Shown: positions 48,938 to 60,080 of the stretch, piece after piece
How positions within the stretch are numbered: position 1 is the first letter of the stretch
Layout of the letters: each line of letters starts with the position of its first letter
Origin: Cupriavidus cauae
Lineage (GTDB): Bacteria > Pseudomonadota > Gammaproteobacteria > Burkholderiales > Burkholderiaceae
Direction: 5' to 3'
DNA: 64,000 nucleotides
Assembly: GCF_008632125.1 (NCBI RefSeq)
Contig: NZ_VWRN01000031.1
Location: 186,001 to 250,000 of the forward strand
Translations under genes and position numbers: made by a program
Notes under the pieces: model-generated
Database searches by the model: none
What the model was told of the DNA's origin: nothing
What the model saw: only the letters and a program-made list of their open reading frames with translations

Positions 48938-49450
48938 TCAGATCGGCCGGGTTTCGTCGACGTCGATGGAGCGGCGCTGCGGCGCCAGCAGCAGGCCGGT
49001 GGCCAGCGGCCACAGCAGCGCCTCGATGCCGGGCGCGACCAGCAACGGCCAGCCGGGCAGCGGCGCGCCCATCAGCAGCCGGATCACCACCGGTACCGCA
49101 TGCGCGATGAACAGCAGCGGCAGCACGTGCAGTGCCTGCGTATAGACGCTGAACCACAGCACGCGGCGGTGGATCGTGATGGCGAAGTAGGCCAGCAGCG
49201 TGTAGGCCATCGCGTGCTCGCCGAGCAGGCGGGCATCGTGCACGTCCATCAGCAGGCCCAGCACGAAGGCCACGCCCATGCCGACCTTGCGCGGCTGGTG
49301 GATGTTCCAGAACACCAGCACCAGCGCCACCATGTCCGGCACCCACAGGATGTCGCCCCACGGCAGCAGGTTGAACAGGAACGCCAGCACGAAGGTCAGC
49401 GCGATGAAGGCCGGGTTGACCGGCCGCAGCAGGTATTGGGGATGGGTCAC
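48938..49450 (-). CDS. mreD: Rod shape-determining protein MreD
   Basis: A 170-residue hydrophobic inner-membrane protein with five or so helices, starting at GTG 49450 that overlaps the mreC stop (GTGA) and follows AGGAG at 8 bp. The opening PQYLLRPVNPAFIALTF is typical of betaproteobacterial MreD. MreD links MreC to the elongation complex. No ATG lies near, and an upstream in-frame extension would run antiparallel through mreC coding in another frame, so the GTG is firmly preferred. Confidence 0.9.
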   Translation of the reverse strand: MTHPQYLLRPVNPAFIALTFVLAFLFNLLPWGDILWVPDMVALVLVFWNIHQPRKVGMGVAFVLGLLMDVHDARLLGEHAMAYTLLAYFAITIHRRVLWFSVYTQALHVLPLLFIAHAVPVVIRLLMGAPLPGWPLLVAPGIEALLWPLATGLLLAPQRRSIDVDETRPI

Positions 49451-50511
49451 CGCTTCTGCTCCTGGCTCGGCGCGGCCGCGGGCGCCGCGGCGACCGTAGC
49501 AACTGTGGCGGCCGTAGCCGCGGCGTCCGCCTTGGGCTTGGGCGCCTTCTCGGTTTTTTCCGCCTTGTCGGCTTTCTCGGGCTTGTCGGCTTTCGAGGCC
49601 TTGCCTGCCTTGTCCGTCTTGCCTGCCTTGCCCGCGTTCTTGCCGTCGTCGCCGGCCGGCAGGTCGCGCGAGGGCTTCTCGGCCTCGTAGCGCACCACCA
49701 GCAGCTGGCGGTGCGAACGCACGCCCGCGACCGGCTCGCAGTAGACGCGCGAGAACGCGGTATCGGCCTTGCGTTCGATCTGCACGATGCGCGCGACCGG
49801 CAACCCGGCCGGATAGACCCCGTCCAGGCCCGAGGTCACCAGCAGGTCGCCCTGCTGCAGATCGGCCGACGCCGCCATGAAGCGCAGGTCCAGCATGCCG
49901 GCCTTGCCGCCACCGAAGGCAATGCTGCGCAGGCCGTTGCGTACCACCTGCACCGGGATCGCCTGGTCCTTGTCTGTCAGCAGCGTGACTTCGGACTGGA
50001 ACGGCGTCACGCGCGTGACCTGGCCGACCACGCCGCGATCGTCGATCACCGGATAGCCGGCCCGCACGTCGTGCTGGCTGCCGCGGTCGATCACGATGCG
50101 CTGGCTGTACGGATCGCGCGCGTCGTACAGCACCTCGGCCGCCGTGACCGGCGTGGCCGATTGCTCCTTCAGGTCCAGCAGCTTGCGCAGCTGGCGGTTC
50201 TCGGCCTCGAGCTGGGCCTGGCGCAGCGCGTCGTCGGCCTGCGCCACCGCGCGCCGCCGCAGCTCGCGGTTCTCGCTGGCCAGCGCGGCGGACGACTGCA
50301 GATAGTCGAACGCGGCGCGCGCCATGTCGCGCGGCACCAGCACGGCGCGCTCGACCGGCATCAGCACGGTGGCGGCGACCTGCCGGACCGTGGACAGCGC
50401 ATCGAAGCGGGCGTCGACGACCAGCAGCACCAGCGCCATCGTCACGAAGATGACCAGGCGCGCGAACGCGGACGTGCCCTGCTTGAATAGCGGTGGCGGC
50501 GTGTAATCCAT
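49447..50511 (-). CDS. mreC: Rod shape-determining protein MreC
   Basis: A 354-residue bitopic protein: TM helix about 17-36, a coiled coil (about 75-120, ENRELRRRAVAQADDALRQ onward), and the two beta-barrel domains (about 120-275; VIDDRGVVGQV, LLVTSGLDGVYPAGLPV). MreC activates PBP2/RodA in the periplasm. A Lys/Ala/Asp/Glu-rich tail of about 75 residues (AGK..DKAGKASKADKPEKADK type) is repetitive and beyond the conserved fold, likely disordered. It begins 215 bp after the mreB stop and is coupled to mreD by overlap. Confidence 0.95.
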   Translation of the reverse strand: MDYTPPPLFKQGTSAFARLVIFVTMALVLLVVDARFDALSTVRQVAATVLMPVERAVLVPRDMARAAFDYLQSSAALASENRELRRRAVAQADDALRQAQLEAENRQLRKLLDLKEQSATPVTAAEVLYDARDPYSQRIVIDRGSQHDVRAGYPVIDDRGVVGQVTRVTPFQSEVTLLTDKDQAIPVQVVRNGLRSIAFGGGKAGMLDLRFMAASADLQQGDLLVTSGLDGVYPAGLPVARIVQIERKADTAFSRVYCEPVAGVRSHRQLLVVRYEAEKPSRDLPAGDDGKNAGKAGKTDKAGKASKADKPEKADKAEKTEKAPKPKADAAATAATVATVAAAPAAAPSQEQKR

Positions 50512-50726
50512 TTAGCCGTACGCAGGCGGTGGCGGTCCGCATCGCCGGCACGCCGCGCTCGGGCGTCCGGGGGCGGACCGGAATTGGCGGAGTCGCGCGG
50601 GCCGCCGGCAGGCGGCGGCCGGCTTGGCCAGGGTGGCGCGGCGGCGGACCTGCCCGTGGCCGGCCTGGGCCAGCGGTGCGGGCAGGGCGCGCTTCGCCAC
50701 GGGAACGATCCTTTTGCCGGACCGGC

Positions 50727-52503
<1,777 letters not shown>

Positions 52504-52803
52504 ATGGCACTCGAGCTAACCGACGTCAAGCGCATCGCCCATCTTGCCCGCATCGACATCAGCGATGAAGAAGCCGGCCAGACGCTCGGGCAACTGAATC
52601 AATTCTTCTCGCTGGTCGAGCAGATGCAGGCGGTGGACACCAGCGGCGTCGCGCCGCTGGCGCATCCGCTGTCGGCGGTCCGCGAGATGCAGCAGCGCCT
52701 GCGCGACGACGTCGTCACCGAGCCGAACCGGCGCGATGACTACCAGCGTCCCGCGCCGGCCACCGAGGCCGGCCTGTATCTGGTGCCGAAGGTGATCGAA
52801 TAA
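52504..52803 (+). CDS. gatC: Asp-tRNA(Asn)/Glu-tRNA(Gln) amidotransferase subunit C
   Basis: A 99-residue protein, standard for GatC, starting [20 protein letters not shown]. It wraps around GatA and stabilises the GatAB complex. Ends FLVP-like LYLVPKVIE. The ATG at 52504 begins the conserved fold; a longer in-frame extension is rejected as GC-rich noise. It is first of gatC-gatA-lipoprotein-gatB. Its TAA stop opens a 12-bp tandem array giving two further in-frame TAA codons. Confidence 0.95.
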   Translation: MALELTDVKRIAHLARIDISDEEAGQTLGQLNQFFSLVEQMQAVDTSGVAPLAHPLSAVREMQQRLRDDVVTEPNRRDDYQRPAPATEAGLYLVPKVIE

Positions 52804-52844
52804 CGTTCCCGATAACGGCCCCGATAAGGTCCCGATAACGGTCC
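52797..52844. repeat. 12-bp tandem array starting at the gatC stop codon (4 units)
   Basis: Units CGAATAACGTTCC, CGATAACGGCCC, CGATAAGGTCC, CGATAACGGTCC. Unit 1 is the gatC end; TAA recurs in frame at 52813 and 52825. Unit 3 lost one base, so unit 4 is out of frame. Confidence 0.8.
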
Positions 52845-52977
52845 CGCACCCGGCCCGCCGACGTCGCCCGAAATTTCCGTATCGACGTACCGATACGCCA
52901 AGGTGGCATCTTCCGAATCGATCCGCCGGCGGCGCCCATGCCCCGCCGGCCGTTCTCCGAAGCTTTTCCGACACTCC

Positions 52978-54501
52978 ATGTCTTCTTCCGCTTCCTCCTT
53001 CCCGGTCGGCTCGACCGTGACCTCGCTGCGCCAGATCGCCGACGCGCTCGCCGCCGGCGCGGTGTCGGCCGAAGAACTGGCGCGTGACTATCTGGCCCGC
53101 ATCGAGCAGGCCGGCGCGCTGAACGCCTATGTCCATGTCGACGCCGAACTGACGCTGGCCCAGGCCCGCGCCGCCGACGAACGCCGCGCGCGCGGCGAGG
53201 CCGTTCCGCTGACCGGCGTGCCGATCGCCCACAAGGACGTGTTCGTCACGCGCGGCTGGCGCTCGACCGCCGGCTCGCGCATGCTGGCCGACTACGAGAG
53301 TCCGTTCGACGCCACCGTGGTCGAGCGGCTGGCCGCCGCCGGCATGGTGACGCTGGGCAAGACCAATATGGACGAATTCGCGATGGGCTCGTCCAACGAG
53401 AACTCGCACTTCGGCCCGGTGCGCAACCCGTGGGACGCGTCGCGCGTGCCCGGCGGCTCGTCGGGTGGCTCGGCCGCGGCGGTCGCCGCGGGCCTCGCGC
53501 CGGCCGCCACCGGCACCGACACCGGCGGCTCGATCCGCCAGCCGGCCGCGTTCTCGGGCATCACCGGCATCAAGCCGACCTACGGCCGCGTGTCGCGCTT
53601 CGGCATGATCGCGTTCGCCTCGTCGCTGGACCAGGCCGGCCCGATGGCGCGCAGCGCCGAGGACTGCGCGCTGCTGCTCAATGCGATGGCCGGGTTCGAC
53701 GAGCGCGATTCGACCTCGCTGACGCCGGCCCAGGGCGGCGTGGACGAGGACTTCACGCGGCTGCTGGGCCAGCCGCGCGGCGGGGCCAGCGCCAGCCAGC
53801 CGCTGGCCGGCCTGCGCATCGGCCTGCCGCGCGAGTACTTCGGCGCCGGACTGTCGGCCGATGTCGAGGCCGCGGTGCGCGCCGCGCTGCGCGAATACGA
53901 GAAGCTCGGCGCGACGCTGGTCGAGGTGTCGCTGCCGAAGACCGAACTGTCGATCCCGGTCTACTACGTGATCGCGCCGGCCGAGGCGTCGTCGAACCTG
54001 TCGCGCTTTGATGGCGCGCGCTACGGCCACCGCGCCGCCGAGTACCGCGACCTGCTCGACATGTACAAGAAGACCCGCGCCGAGGGCTTCGGCTGGGAGG
54101 TCAAGCGCCGCATCCTGGTCGGCACCTATGTGCTGTCGCACGGCTACTACGACGCCTACTACCTGCAGGCGCAGAAGATCCGTCGCATCATCGCGGACGA
54201 CTTCCAGCGCGCCTTCGGCGAATGCGACGTGATCATGGGACCGGTCGCGCCGACGGTGGCGTGGAAGCTCGGCGAGAAGAGCGCCGATCCGGTGCAGATG
54301 TACCTGGCCGACATCTTCACGCTGTCGACCAGCCTGGCCGGCCTGCCCGGCATGAGCGTGCCCTGCGGCTTCGGCGAGGGCGGCATGCCGGTCGGCCTGC
54401 AGATGATCGGCAACTACTTCGGCGAGGCGCAGCTGCTGCAGACCGCGCACGCCTTCCAGCAGGCTACCGACTGGCATCTGCGCCAGCCTTCGCAGGCATG
54501 A
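52978..54501 (+). CDS. gatA: Asp-tRNA(Asn)/Glu-tRNA(Gln) amidotransferase subunit A
   Basis: A 507-residue amidase-signature glutaminase. The triad is Lys86 (IAHKD), Ser162 (GGSSGGS) and Ser185 (DTGGSIRQ). It releases ammonia from glutamine and channels it to GatB to convert Glu-tRNA(Gln) or Asp-tRNA(Asn). ATG 52978 (MSSSASSF) is chosen over an upstream in-frame start because only this begins within family length. It lies 174 bp after gatC across the array, and its stop overlaps the next start (ATGA). Confidence 0.96.
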   Translation: MSSSASSFPVGSTVTSLRQIADALAAGAVSAEELARDYLARIEQAGALNAYVHVDAELTLAQARAADERRARGEAVPLTGVPIAHKDVFVTRGWRSTAGSRMLADYESPFDATVVERLAAAGMVTLGKTNMDEFAMGSSNENSHFGPVRNPWDASRVPGGSSGGSAAAVAAGLAPAATGTDTGGSIRQPAAFSGITGIKPTYGRVSRFGMIAFASSLDQAGPMARSAEDCALLLNAMAGFDERDSTSLTPAQGGVDEDFTRLLGQPRGGASASQPLAGLRIGLPREYFGAGLSADVEAAVRAALREYEKLGATLVEVSLPKTELSIPVYYVIAPAEASSNLSRFDGARYGHRAAEYRDLLDMYKKTRAEGFGWEVKRRILVGTYVLSHGYYDAYYLQAQKIRRIIADDFQRAFGECDVIMGPVAPTVAWKLGEKSADPVQMYLADIFTLSTSLAGLPGMSVPCGFGEGGMPVGLQMIGNYFGEAQLLQTAHAFQQATDWHLRQPSQA

Positions 54502-55004
54502 CCATGAACGCGCTGCTTTCGACCCGCCCGTCCCGCCGTCCGTCCGCCGGTCTTTCGGCCGGCCGCCTGGGCTTGACCGCCGTGCTGCTGGCCGCGCTGG
54601 CCGGCTGCATTCCGCTGCCGCGCATCGGCGGTCCGACGCCGATCGCCGATCGCGATATCGACCTGGCCGGCGACTGCCGCCGCACCGAGGAGGACGGTTT
54701 CCGCGAGGACGCGCAGCTGCGCGTGTCGGACAACAACGTGCAGCAGCTGTCGTGGAAGCTGTGGGTCGGCAAGCGCGGCTCGTGCAGCTTCGACCTGGCC
54801 GAGTTCCGCCAGACCCGCCGCAAGCCGCATATCGAGCTGGCCGCGCGCGACGGCAGCGCGTGCAAGCTGCTGGTCTGGCAGGACCCGCGCCGCGTCACGC
54901 TGGCGCATGCCAATTGCCAGAGCCGCTGCACGCCGGGCATCTACGAAGAGGCGTGGCCGGTCATGTTCGAACCGGGCACCGGCACCTGCGCGCGCACGCA
55001 ATAG
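54498..55004 (+). CDS. Small lipoprotein between gatA and gatB
   Basis: A 168-residue predicted lipoprotein. ATG 54498 overlaps the gatA stop as ATGA. The signal ([14 protein letters not shown]) ends at lipobox Cys36. The mature domain holds several Cys ([46 protein letters not shown]), suggesting disulfide bonds in the periplasm. I do not recognise a named family. It is coupled to an essential cytoplasmic amidotransferase gene, an arrangement that ensures expression rather than implying a shared function. Confidence 0.75.
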   Translation: MTMNALLSTRPSRRPSAGLSAGRLGLTAVLLAALAGCIPLPRIGGPTPIADRDIDLAGDCRRTEEDGFREDAQLRVSDNNVQQLSWKLWVGKRGSCSFDLAEFRQTRRKPHIELAARDGSACKLLVWQDPRRVTLAHANCQSRCTPGIYEEAWPVMFEPGTGTCARTQ

Positions 55005-55011
55005 CGCGCGG

Positions 55012-55097
55012 CAGAACCCGCAGCGACGGAACGCACAGCGACGAAACGCACAGCGACACAACGCAGAACGCGGAACGCACAACGCAGAACGCGAAAG
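55012..55097. repeat. 15-bp degenerate tandem array after the gat-operon lipoprotein (about 5-6 units)
   Basis: Units near GAACGCACAGCGACG (e.g. 55014-55028, 55029-55043, 55044-55058), decaying into AACGCAGAACGCGG-type units. It starts about 8 bp after the stop codon and fills most of the gap to gatB. Confidence 0.8.
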
Positions 55098-55154
55098 CAA
55101 ACGGCGGCGCGGCCCATGCCGGCGCCGCCGCAAGGAACCAACAGGAATACCGCC

Positions 55155-56612
55155 ATGCAATGGGAAGTGGTGATCGGCCTCGAAACGCATACGCAGCTAT
55201 CGACGGCCTCGAAGATTTTTTCCGGCGCCTCCACCGCGTTCGGCGCGGCGCCCAATACCCAGGCCTGCCCGGTCGATCTGGCGCTGCCCGGCACGCTGCC
55301 GGTGCTGAACAAGGCCGCGGTCGAACGTGCGATCCAGTTCGGCCTGGCGATCGGCGCCCATGTCGCGCCGCATAGCGTGTTCGCGCGCAAGAATTACTTC
55401 TACCCGGACCTGCCCAAGGGCTACCAGATCAGCCAGTACGAAATTCCGGTGGTGCAGGGCGGCAGCCTGACCTTCCAGGTGGAGGGCCGCAAGGGCGAGT
55501 TCTACGAGAAGACCGTGCAGCTGACCCGCGCCCACCTCGAGGAGGACGCGGGCAAGTCGCTGCACGAGGACTTCGCCGGCATGACCGGCATCGACCTGAA
55601 CCGCGCCGGCACGCCGCTGCTCGAGATCGTCACCGAGCCCGACATGCGCAGCGCCGCCGAGGCGGTCGCCTATGCGCGCGCGCTGCATTCGCTGGTGGTG
55701 TGGCTGGGCATCTGCGACGGCAACATGCAGGAAGGCAGCTTCCGCTGCGACGCCAACGTGTCGGTGCGGCCGGTCGGCAGCGACAAGCTCGGCACGCGCC
55801 GCGAGATCAAGAACCTGAACTCGTTCCGTTTCCTGCAACAGGCCATCGAATACGAGGTGCGCTGGCAGATCGCCGAGATCGAGGACGGCCGCGAGATCCA
55901 GCAGGCCACGGTGCTGTTCGATCCGGACACCGGCGAGACGCGCGCGATGCGGACCAAGGAAGACGCGCACGACTACCGTTACTTCCCCGATCCGGACCTG
56001 CTGCCGCTCGAGATCGAGCCGGCCTGGGTCGAGCGCGTGCGCGCCGCGATGCCGGAGCTGCCGGCCGCGATGCAGGCCCGCTTCGTCTCGCAATATGGCC
56101 TGCCCGCCTACGATGCCAGCGTGCTGACCTCGTCGAAGGCGCTGGCCAACTGGTTCGAGCAGGTCGTCGCCGAAGCCGGCGCGGCCAACGCCAAGCCCGC
56201 AGCCAACTGGCTGATGGGCGATGTCGCCTCGCAGCTGAACCGCGAGGGCATCGAGATCGACGGCGCGCCGATCCGCCCCGCGCAGCTCGCGCTGCTGCTC
56301 AAGCGCATCGCCGACGGCACGGTGTCGAACAACACCGCCAAGAAGGACGTGTTCCCGGCGATGTGGGCCGGCGAGTGCGACGGCGACGCGGACGCGATCA
56401 TCGCGGCCAAGGGCCTGAAGCAGATGTCGGACACCGGCGCGCTCGAGGCCATCATCGACGAGGTGCTGGCCGCCAACGCCAAGTCGGTCGAGGAATTCCG
56501 CGCCGGCAAGGAGAAGGCGTTCAACGCGCTGGTCGGCCAGGCGATGAAGGCGACCAAGGGCAAGGCCAATCCGGCCCAGGTCAACGAACTGCTGCGCAAG
56601 AAGCTCGGCTGA
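55155..56612 (+). CDS. gatB: Asp-tRNA(Asn)/Glu-tRNA(Gln) amidotransferase subunit B
   Basis: A 485-residue protein starting [17 protein letters not shown]. It has the cradle domain with [23 protein letters not shown] and EIKNLNSF, then a helical and a C-terminal YqeY-like domain ([18 protein letters not shown]). GatB binds the mischarged tRNA, activates its side-chain carboxyl with ATP and adds ammonia from GatA. ATG 55155 follows AGGA. It ends the operon before a strong terminator. Confidence 0.97.
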   Translation: MQWEVVIGLETHTQLSTASKIFSGASTAFGAAPNTQACPVDLALPGTLPVLNKAAVERAIQFGLAIGAHVAPHSVFARKNYFYPDLPKGYQISQYEIPVVQGGSLTFQVEGRKGEFYEKTVQLTRAHLEEDAGKSLHEDFAGMTGIDLNRAGTPLLEIVTEPDMRSAAEAVAYARALHSLVVWLGICDGNMQEGSFRCDANVSVRPVGSDKLGTRREIKNLNSFRFLQQAIEYEVRWQIAEIEDGREIQQATVLFDPDTGETRAMRTKEDAHDYRYFPDPDLLPLEIEPAWVERVRAAMPELPAAMQARFVSQYGLPAYDASVLTSSKALANWFEQVVAEAGAANAKPAANWLMGDVASQLNREGIEIDGAPIRPAQLALLLKRIADGTVSNNTAKKDVFPAMWAGECDGDADAIIAAKGLKQMSDTGALEAIIDEVLAANAKSVEEFRAGKEKAFNALVGQAMKATKGKANPAQVNELLRKKLG

Positions 56613-56636
56613 CAGGCGCGATGCAGGCAGATGACG

Positions 56637-56662
56637 AACCCGCGCTCAGGCGCGGGTTTTTT
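56637..56662 (+). terminator. Terminator after gatB
   Basis: A perfect 9-bp stem AACCCGCGC/GCGCGGGTT with loop TCAG and a six-T run, 24 bp after the gatB stop. Confidence 0.9.
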
Positions 56663-56709
56663 CATGGCGCGGCGGGTTTGGCGCCATGCTGGTCGATCGA
56701 TCGCCCGGC

Positions 56710-56805
56710 CCCTCTCCCCGGCCCTCTCCCGCTTGCGGGAGAGGGAGAACACCGACAGCGTTTTTCTTCTTTCTCCCGCCTGCGGGAGAAAGCCTGGGGA
56801 GAGGG
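56710..56805. repeat. Palindromic clover-leaf repeat (REP/BIME-like)
   Basis: An outer 10-bp stem CCCTCTCCCC (56710-56719)/GGGGAGAGGG (56796-56805) encloses two perfect hairpins with 11-bp arms: CCCTCTCCCGC-TT-GCGGGAGAGGG (56722-56745) and CTTTCTCCCGC-CT-GCGGGAGAAAG (56769-56792). Similar CTCTCCCGC palindromes are common dispersed repeats in proteobacteria. Confidence 0.85.
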
Positions 56806-56867
56806 CAGCCCGCTCCTCACCAACTGCGTTTGCTACACTCCAGCGCAAATCGTTCGATGACCCGCCA

Positions 56868-57638
56868 ATGAATCCGCAAGACGTCGCCGCCTATCTGCAA
56901 AGTCATCCCCAGTTCTTCGAGGACCACGCCGAGCTGCTGGCCTCCGTGCAGCTGACGAGCCCGCACAGCCATCGCGCGGTGTCGCTGCAGCAACGCCAGA
57001 TGGAAATCCTGCGCGAGAAGAACAAGGGCCTCGAACTGAAGCTGGCCAATCTGATGCGCCACGGCCACGACAACGACCGCACGCAGAACCGCATGCACGC
57101 GTGGCAGCTGCGGCTGCTCGGCGAAGCCGATGCGCTGGCGCTGCCGATGGCGGTCAGCCAGGGCCTGCAGCAGGTGTTCGATGTGCCGGCCGTCGCGCTG
57201 CGGCTGTGGCAGCTGGCCGAAACGCACGCCCCGCTCGATCTGCTGCGCGGCGACGCGGCCGCCGCGACCGAAGCCGCGCGCCGCTTTGCCGAGGGTCTGC
57301 AGACGCCGTATTGCGGCGGCAATCCGTGGGCCATCGAACCGGCCGTCGCCGAAGAGGGCGCCCCGCCTGCACCCGCACCCGCGTCAGCGGCCGCGGCCGA
57401 TACGCTTGGCGAAGGTGGCAAGCAGGCGGTCGACTGGCTCGAGCGCGACGACATCGCATCGCTCGCGATGGTCGCGCTGCGCGCCCCCGCCGGCGAGGAC
57501 GCCGAAACGGGTCCGACCTTCGGCCTGCTGGTGCTCGGCTCGCCCGACCCGCGCCGCTTCCACGAAGGCATGGGCACCGCCTATCTGAGCCGCATCGGCG
57601 AACTGGCCGGCGCGGCGCTGGCGCGCCTGCGCGCCTGA
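56868..57638 (+). CDS. DUF484 family protein
   Basis: A 256-residue cytoplasmic protein. It starts MNPQDVAAYLQSHPQFFEDHAELLA, the family hallmark, then a coiled coil (about 40-65) and a GAF-like C-terminal domain (about 85-256) interrupted by a Pro/Ala-rich loop. DUF484 genes commonly precede xerC; the function is unproven. A TACACT -10-like box at 56834-56839 lies 28 bp before the ATG. It is 23 bp upstream of xerC and surely cotranscribed. Confidence 0.88.
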   Translation: MNPQDVAAYLQSHPQFFEDHAELLASVQLTSPHSHRAVSLQQRQMEILREKNKGLELKLANLMRHGHDNDRTQNRMHAWQLRLLGEADALALPMAVSQGLQQVFDVPAVALRLWQLAETHAPLDLLRGDAAAATEAARRFAEGLQTPYCGGNPWAIEPAVAEEGAPPAPAPASAAAADTLGEGGKQAVDWLERDDIASLAMVALRAPAGEDAETGPTFGLLVLGSPDPRRFHEGMGTAYLSRIGELAGAALARLRA

Positions 57639-57661
57639 GGCGAGGACCCGGGCGGCAACAG

Positions 57662-58753
57662 ATGGCCCGCTCCCGCGAACCCGCCGCCGCGGCGGACACG
57701 CCCCCTCCCGCCCTCGATCCGCTGCTGCGCACCTACCTCGACTGGCTGGCCAGCAGCCGCAAGCTGGCCGAGCACACGCTGGTCGGCTACCGGCGCGACC
57801 TGTCGGTATTGCAGGCGCAGGCCGCCAAATTCGCCCCCGGTACAGCGCTGACCGCGCTGCGTACCGACCAGATCCGCAGCTTCGCCGCGCGTCTGCGCGG
57901 CAGTGGCCTTGCTTCCACCAGCATTGCGCGGGCGCTGTCGGCCTGGCGCGGCTTCTATCTGTGGGCCGCGCGGCATGGCCACGGCGTCGAGGCCAATCCG
58001 GTAGACGGCGTGCGCGCTCCCAAGGCCGGACGGCCGCTGCCCAAGGCGCTGTCGGTCGAGCATGCGGTGGCGCTGGTCGGCCAGCCGGCCGGCGAGGGCG
58101 CCGAAGGGCTGCGCGACCAGGCCGTGTTCGAGCTCGGCTATTCGAGCGGCCTGCGCGTGTCCGAGCTGGTGCAGCTCGATCTGCGCTACGTGGAAGAGGA
58201 CGGCTACCGCTCGTCTGGTTGGGTCGACCTGGCCGCGGGCGAGGTCACGGTGCTCGGCAAGGGTTCGCGCCGCCGCAGCGTGCCGGTCGGCAGCAAGGCC
58301 GTGCAGGCACTGCGGGCCTGGCTGGCGGTGCGCGACGAGTGGGTACGGGCGACGGCCGAAGCTGGCCATCGGCACGCGCTGTTCCTGTCGCGGCGCGGCG
58401 AGCGCCTGTCGGACCGCACCGTGCGCACCCGCATCAAGCAGCAGGCCATCCGCGCCGGCGTGCCGGCCGACGTGCATCCGCACATGCTGCGGCACTCGTT
58501 CGCCAGCCACGTGCTGCAGTCGTCGGGTGACCTGCGCGCGGTGCAGGAGATGCTGGGCCACGCCAGCGTGGCCACCACGCAGATCTACACGGCGCTCGAC
58601 TTCCAGCACCTGGCCAAGGTCTACGACCAGGCCCATCCGCGCGCACGGCTGGCCGAGCGTGACACGGCGGCGACGCCCTCGACGCCCTCGACGCCCTCGA
58701 AGGCATCCACGCCCTCGAAGTCATCGATGCCGGGCGACGACGAACCGGCCTGA
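57662..58753 (+). CDS. xerC: Tyrosine recombinase XerC
   Basis: A 363-residue recombinase. The N-terminal SAM-like core-binding domain spans about 20-105; the catalytic domain holds Arg (SSGLRVSEL), Lys (LGKGSRRR), HMLRHSF, LGHAS and nucleophile Tyr (TTQIYT). With XerD it resolves chromosome dimers at dif during division. The last about 35 residues are a Ser/Thr/Pro/Lys tail (STPSTPSKASTPSK) encoded by 9-bp repeats of GACGCCCTC, not part of the fold. The next array starts 15 bp after its stop. It follows DUF484. Confidence 0.93.
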   Translation: MARSREPAAAADTPPPALDPLLRTYLDWLASSRKLAEHTLVGYRRDLSVLQAQAAKFAPGTALTALRTDQIRSFAARLRGSGLASTSIARALSAWRGFYLWAARHGHGVEANPVDGVRAPKAGRPLPKALSVEHAVALVGQPAGEGAEGLRDQAVFELGYSSGLRVSELVQLDLRYVEEDGYRSSGWVDLAAGEVTVLGKGSRRRSVPVGSKAVQALRAWLAVRDEWVRATAEAGHRHALFLSRRGERLSDRTVRTRIKQQAIRAGVPADVHPHMLRHSFASHVLQSSGDLRAVQEMLGHASVATTQIYTALDFQHLAKVYDQAHPRARLAERDTAATPSTPSTPSKASTPSKSSMPGDDEPA

Positions 58754-58767
58754 GGCTCCTGGCTTCC

Positions 58768-58907
58768 GCTCAAGCTCAAGCCCAAGCCCAAGCCCAAGCC
58801 CAAGCCCAAGCCCAAGCCCAAGCCCAAGCCCAAGCCCAAGCCCAAGCCCAAGCCCAAGCCCAAGCCCAACCCCAACCCCAACCCCAACCCCAACCCCAAC
58901 CCCAACC
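58768..58907. repeat. Hexanucleotide array (CAAGCC)n/(CAACCC)n between convergent genes
   Basis: About 15-20 copies of CAAGCC followed by about eight CAACCC/CCAACC copies, with two CAAGCT at the left end. It fills the gap between the xerC stop and the minus-strand LysR stop codon at 58908, which it abuts directly. The two blocks differ by one base, implying separate expansions. Confidence 0.95.
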
Positions 58908-59861
58908 CTAGGCCCACTGCGACAGCACCTGCCGGAACGCCGCGATCTCCGGCAGCAGCCAGGTCCGGAACGCCTGCACCTTCGGCGTATCGAGCATCGC
59001 CGGCGTGCAAACGAAGTACAGCAGCCACGGACACGGGATGCTGACGTCGAACAGCCGCACCACCCGCCCCGACAGCAGATCGTTATAGGCCAGCGACGAG
59101 CGGATCAGCGCGATACCCTGGCCCTCGGCCGCGGCCTGCAGCAGCAGCGACGAATCCTCGAACATCAGCCCCTTGCGCGGCTCGGGCCAGTCCAGTCCGG
59201 CCGCCTCGAACCAGGGCCGCCACGGATCGCCTTCTCCGCGCAGCAGCGTCAGCCCCTGCATGTCCTCGGGACGCGCCGGCAGCTTGCCGCCCAGGAAGTT
59301 CGGGCTGCAGACCGGGAAGAACACATCGTCGAGCAGCCGTTCGACATAGAGCCCCGGATAGTCGCCGCTGCCCATGCGCAGCGCCACGTCGACCTCGTCG
59401 CGGGTGAAGTCGACCAGCGTGTTCGACGACATCAGCTCGACGTCCAGCTCGGGATGCCGCTCGATGAAGCTGCCGATGCGCGGCGTCAGCCAGCGCGCCG
59501 CGAACGACGGCATGGTGCTGATGGTCAGCCGCTTGTCGCGCGTGCCGGACTGCAGCGCCCGCGTCGCCTCGGCAATCTGCAACAGCGCGTCGCGCACGCG
59601 CTCGGCGTAGACGCGTCCGGCCGGCGTCAGGCTGACCCGCTTGCCGTTGCGGGCGAACAGCGGCTGGCCCAGTTCCTCTTCCAGTGCCCGTACCTGATGG
59701 CTGACCGCCCCATGGGTGACGAACAGCTCGGTGGCGGCGCGCGAGAAGCTTTCGTGCCGGGCGGCGGCCTCGAAGGCGCGCAGCGCGGTCAGCGCCGGCA
59801 GCCGTGGCAGTTCCCGATGCCAGGCGCGCGGCAGTTCGGCGGGGTTGCGCTTGAGGGTCAT
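58908..59861 (-). CDS. LysR-family regulator, GcvA-like
   Basis: A 317-residue regulator: winged helix about 20-80 (LPALTALRAFEAAARHESFSRAATEL, by first residues), effector domain about 110-305 (ISTMPSFAARWLTPR, FVCTPAML). GcvA-like members control amino-acid or beta-lactamase genes. It is convergent with xerC and divergent from the DUF2917 gene, 219 bp away, its likeliest target. Its TAG stop touches the hexanucleotide array. Confidence 0.87.
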   Translation of the reverse strand: MTLKRNPAELPRAWHRELPRLPALTALRAFEAAARHESFSRAATELFVTHGAVSHQVRALEEELGQPLFARNGKRVSLTPAGRVYAERVRDALLQIAEATRALQSGTRDKRLTISTMPSFAARWLTPRIGSFIERHPELDVELMSSNTLVDFTRDEVDVALRMGSGDYPGLYVERLLDDVFFPVCSPNFLGGKLPARPEDMQGLTLLRGEGDPWRPWFEAAGLDWPEPRKGLMFEDSSLLLQAAAEGQGIALIRSSLAYNDLLSGRVVRLFDVSIPCPWLLYFVCTPAMLDTPKVQAFRTWLLPEIAAFRQVLSQWA

Positions 59862-59926
59862 TGCAGCGTTGATCAGGGGTTCGTTATGTGAGATTGGCTA
59901 ACAAGGGAAATCAATATATATCGTTT

Positions 59927-59954
59927 TGGGGGTGGCCGGGCAATCACTAGAATG
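59927..59954 (+). promoter_or_regulatory. Candidate promoter of DUF2917 gene
   Basis: TTGGGG (59927-59932), 16 bp, TAGAAT (59949-59954) in an AT-rich island; an ACGGTACCGT palindrome (60048-60057) lies in the leader. Confidence 0.4.
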
Positions 59955-60080
59955 CAGTGCATCGGGACCGCAACCGCGAGCGCGCCAGGCCAACCCAGGC
60001 CAGACACGGTAAAGCGCGACGCCAGCCACGCGAGATTCGCGTGCCGTACGGTACCGTCACCTTAGTGAAGGAAGTCCAAA

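Noticed and set aside
58621..59034. Minus-strand frame with a long Gly-Leu repeat
   Set aside because: It simply reads the hexanucleotide array and runs out of frame into the LysR gene.
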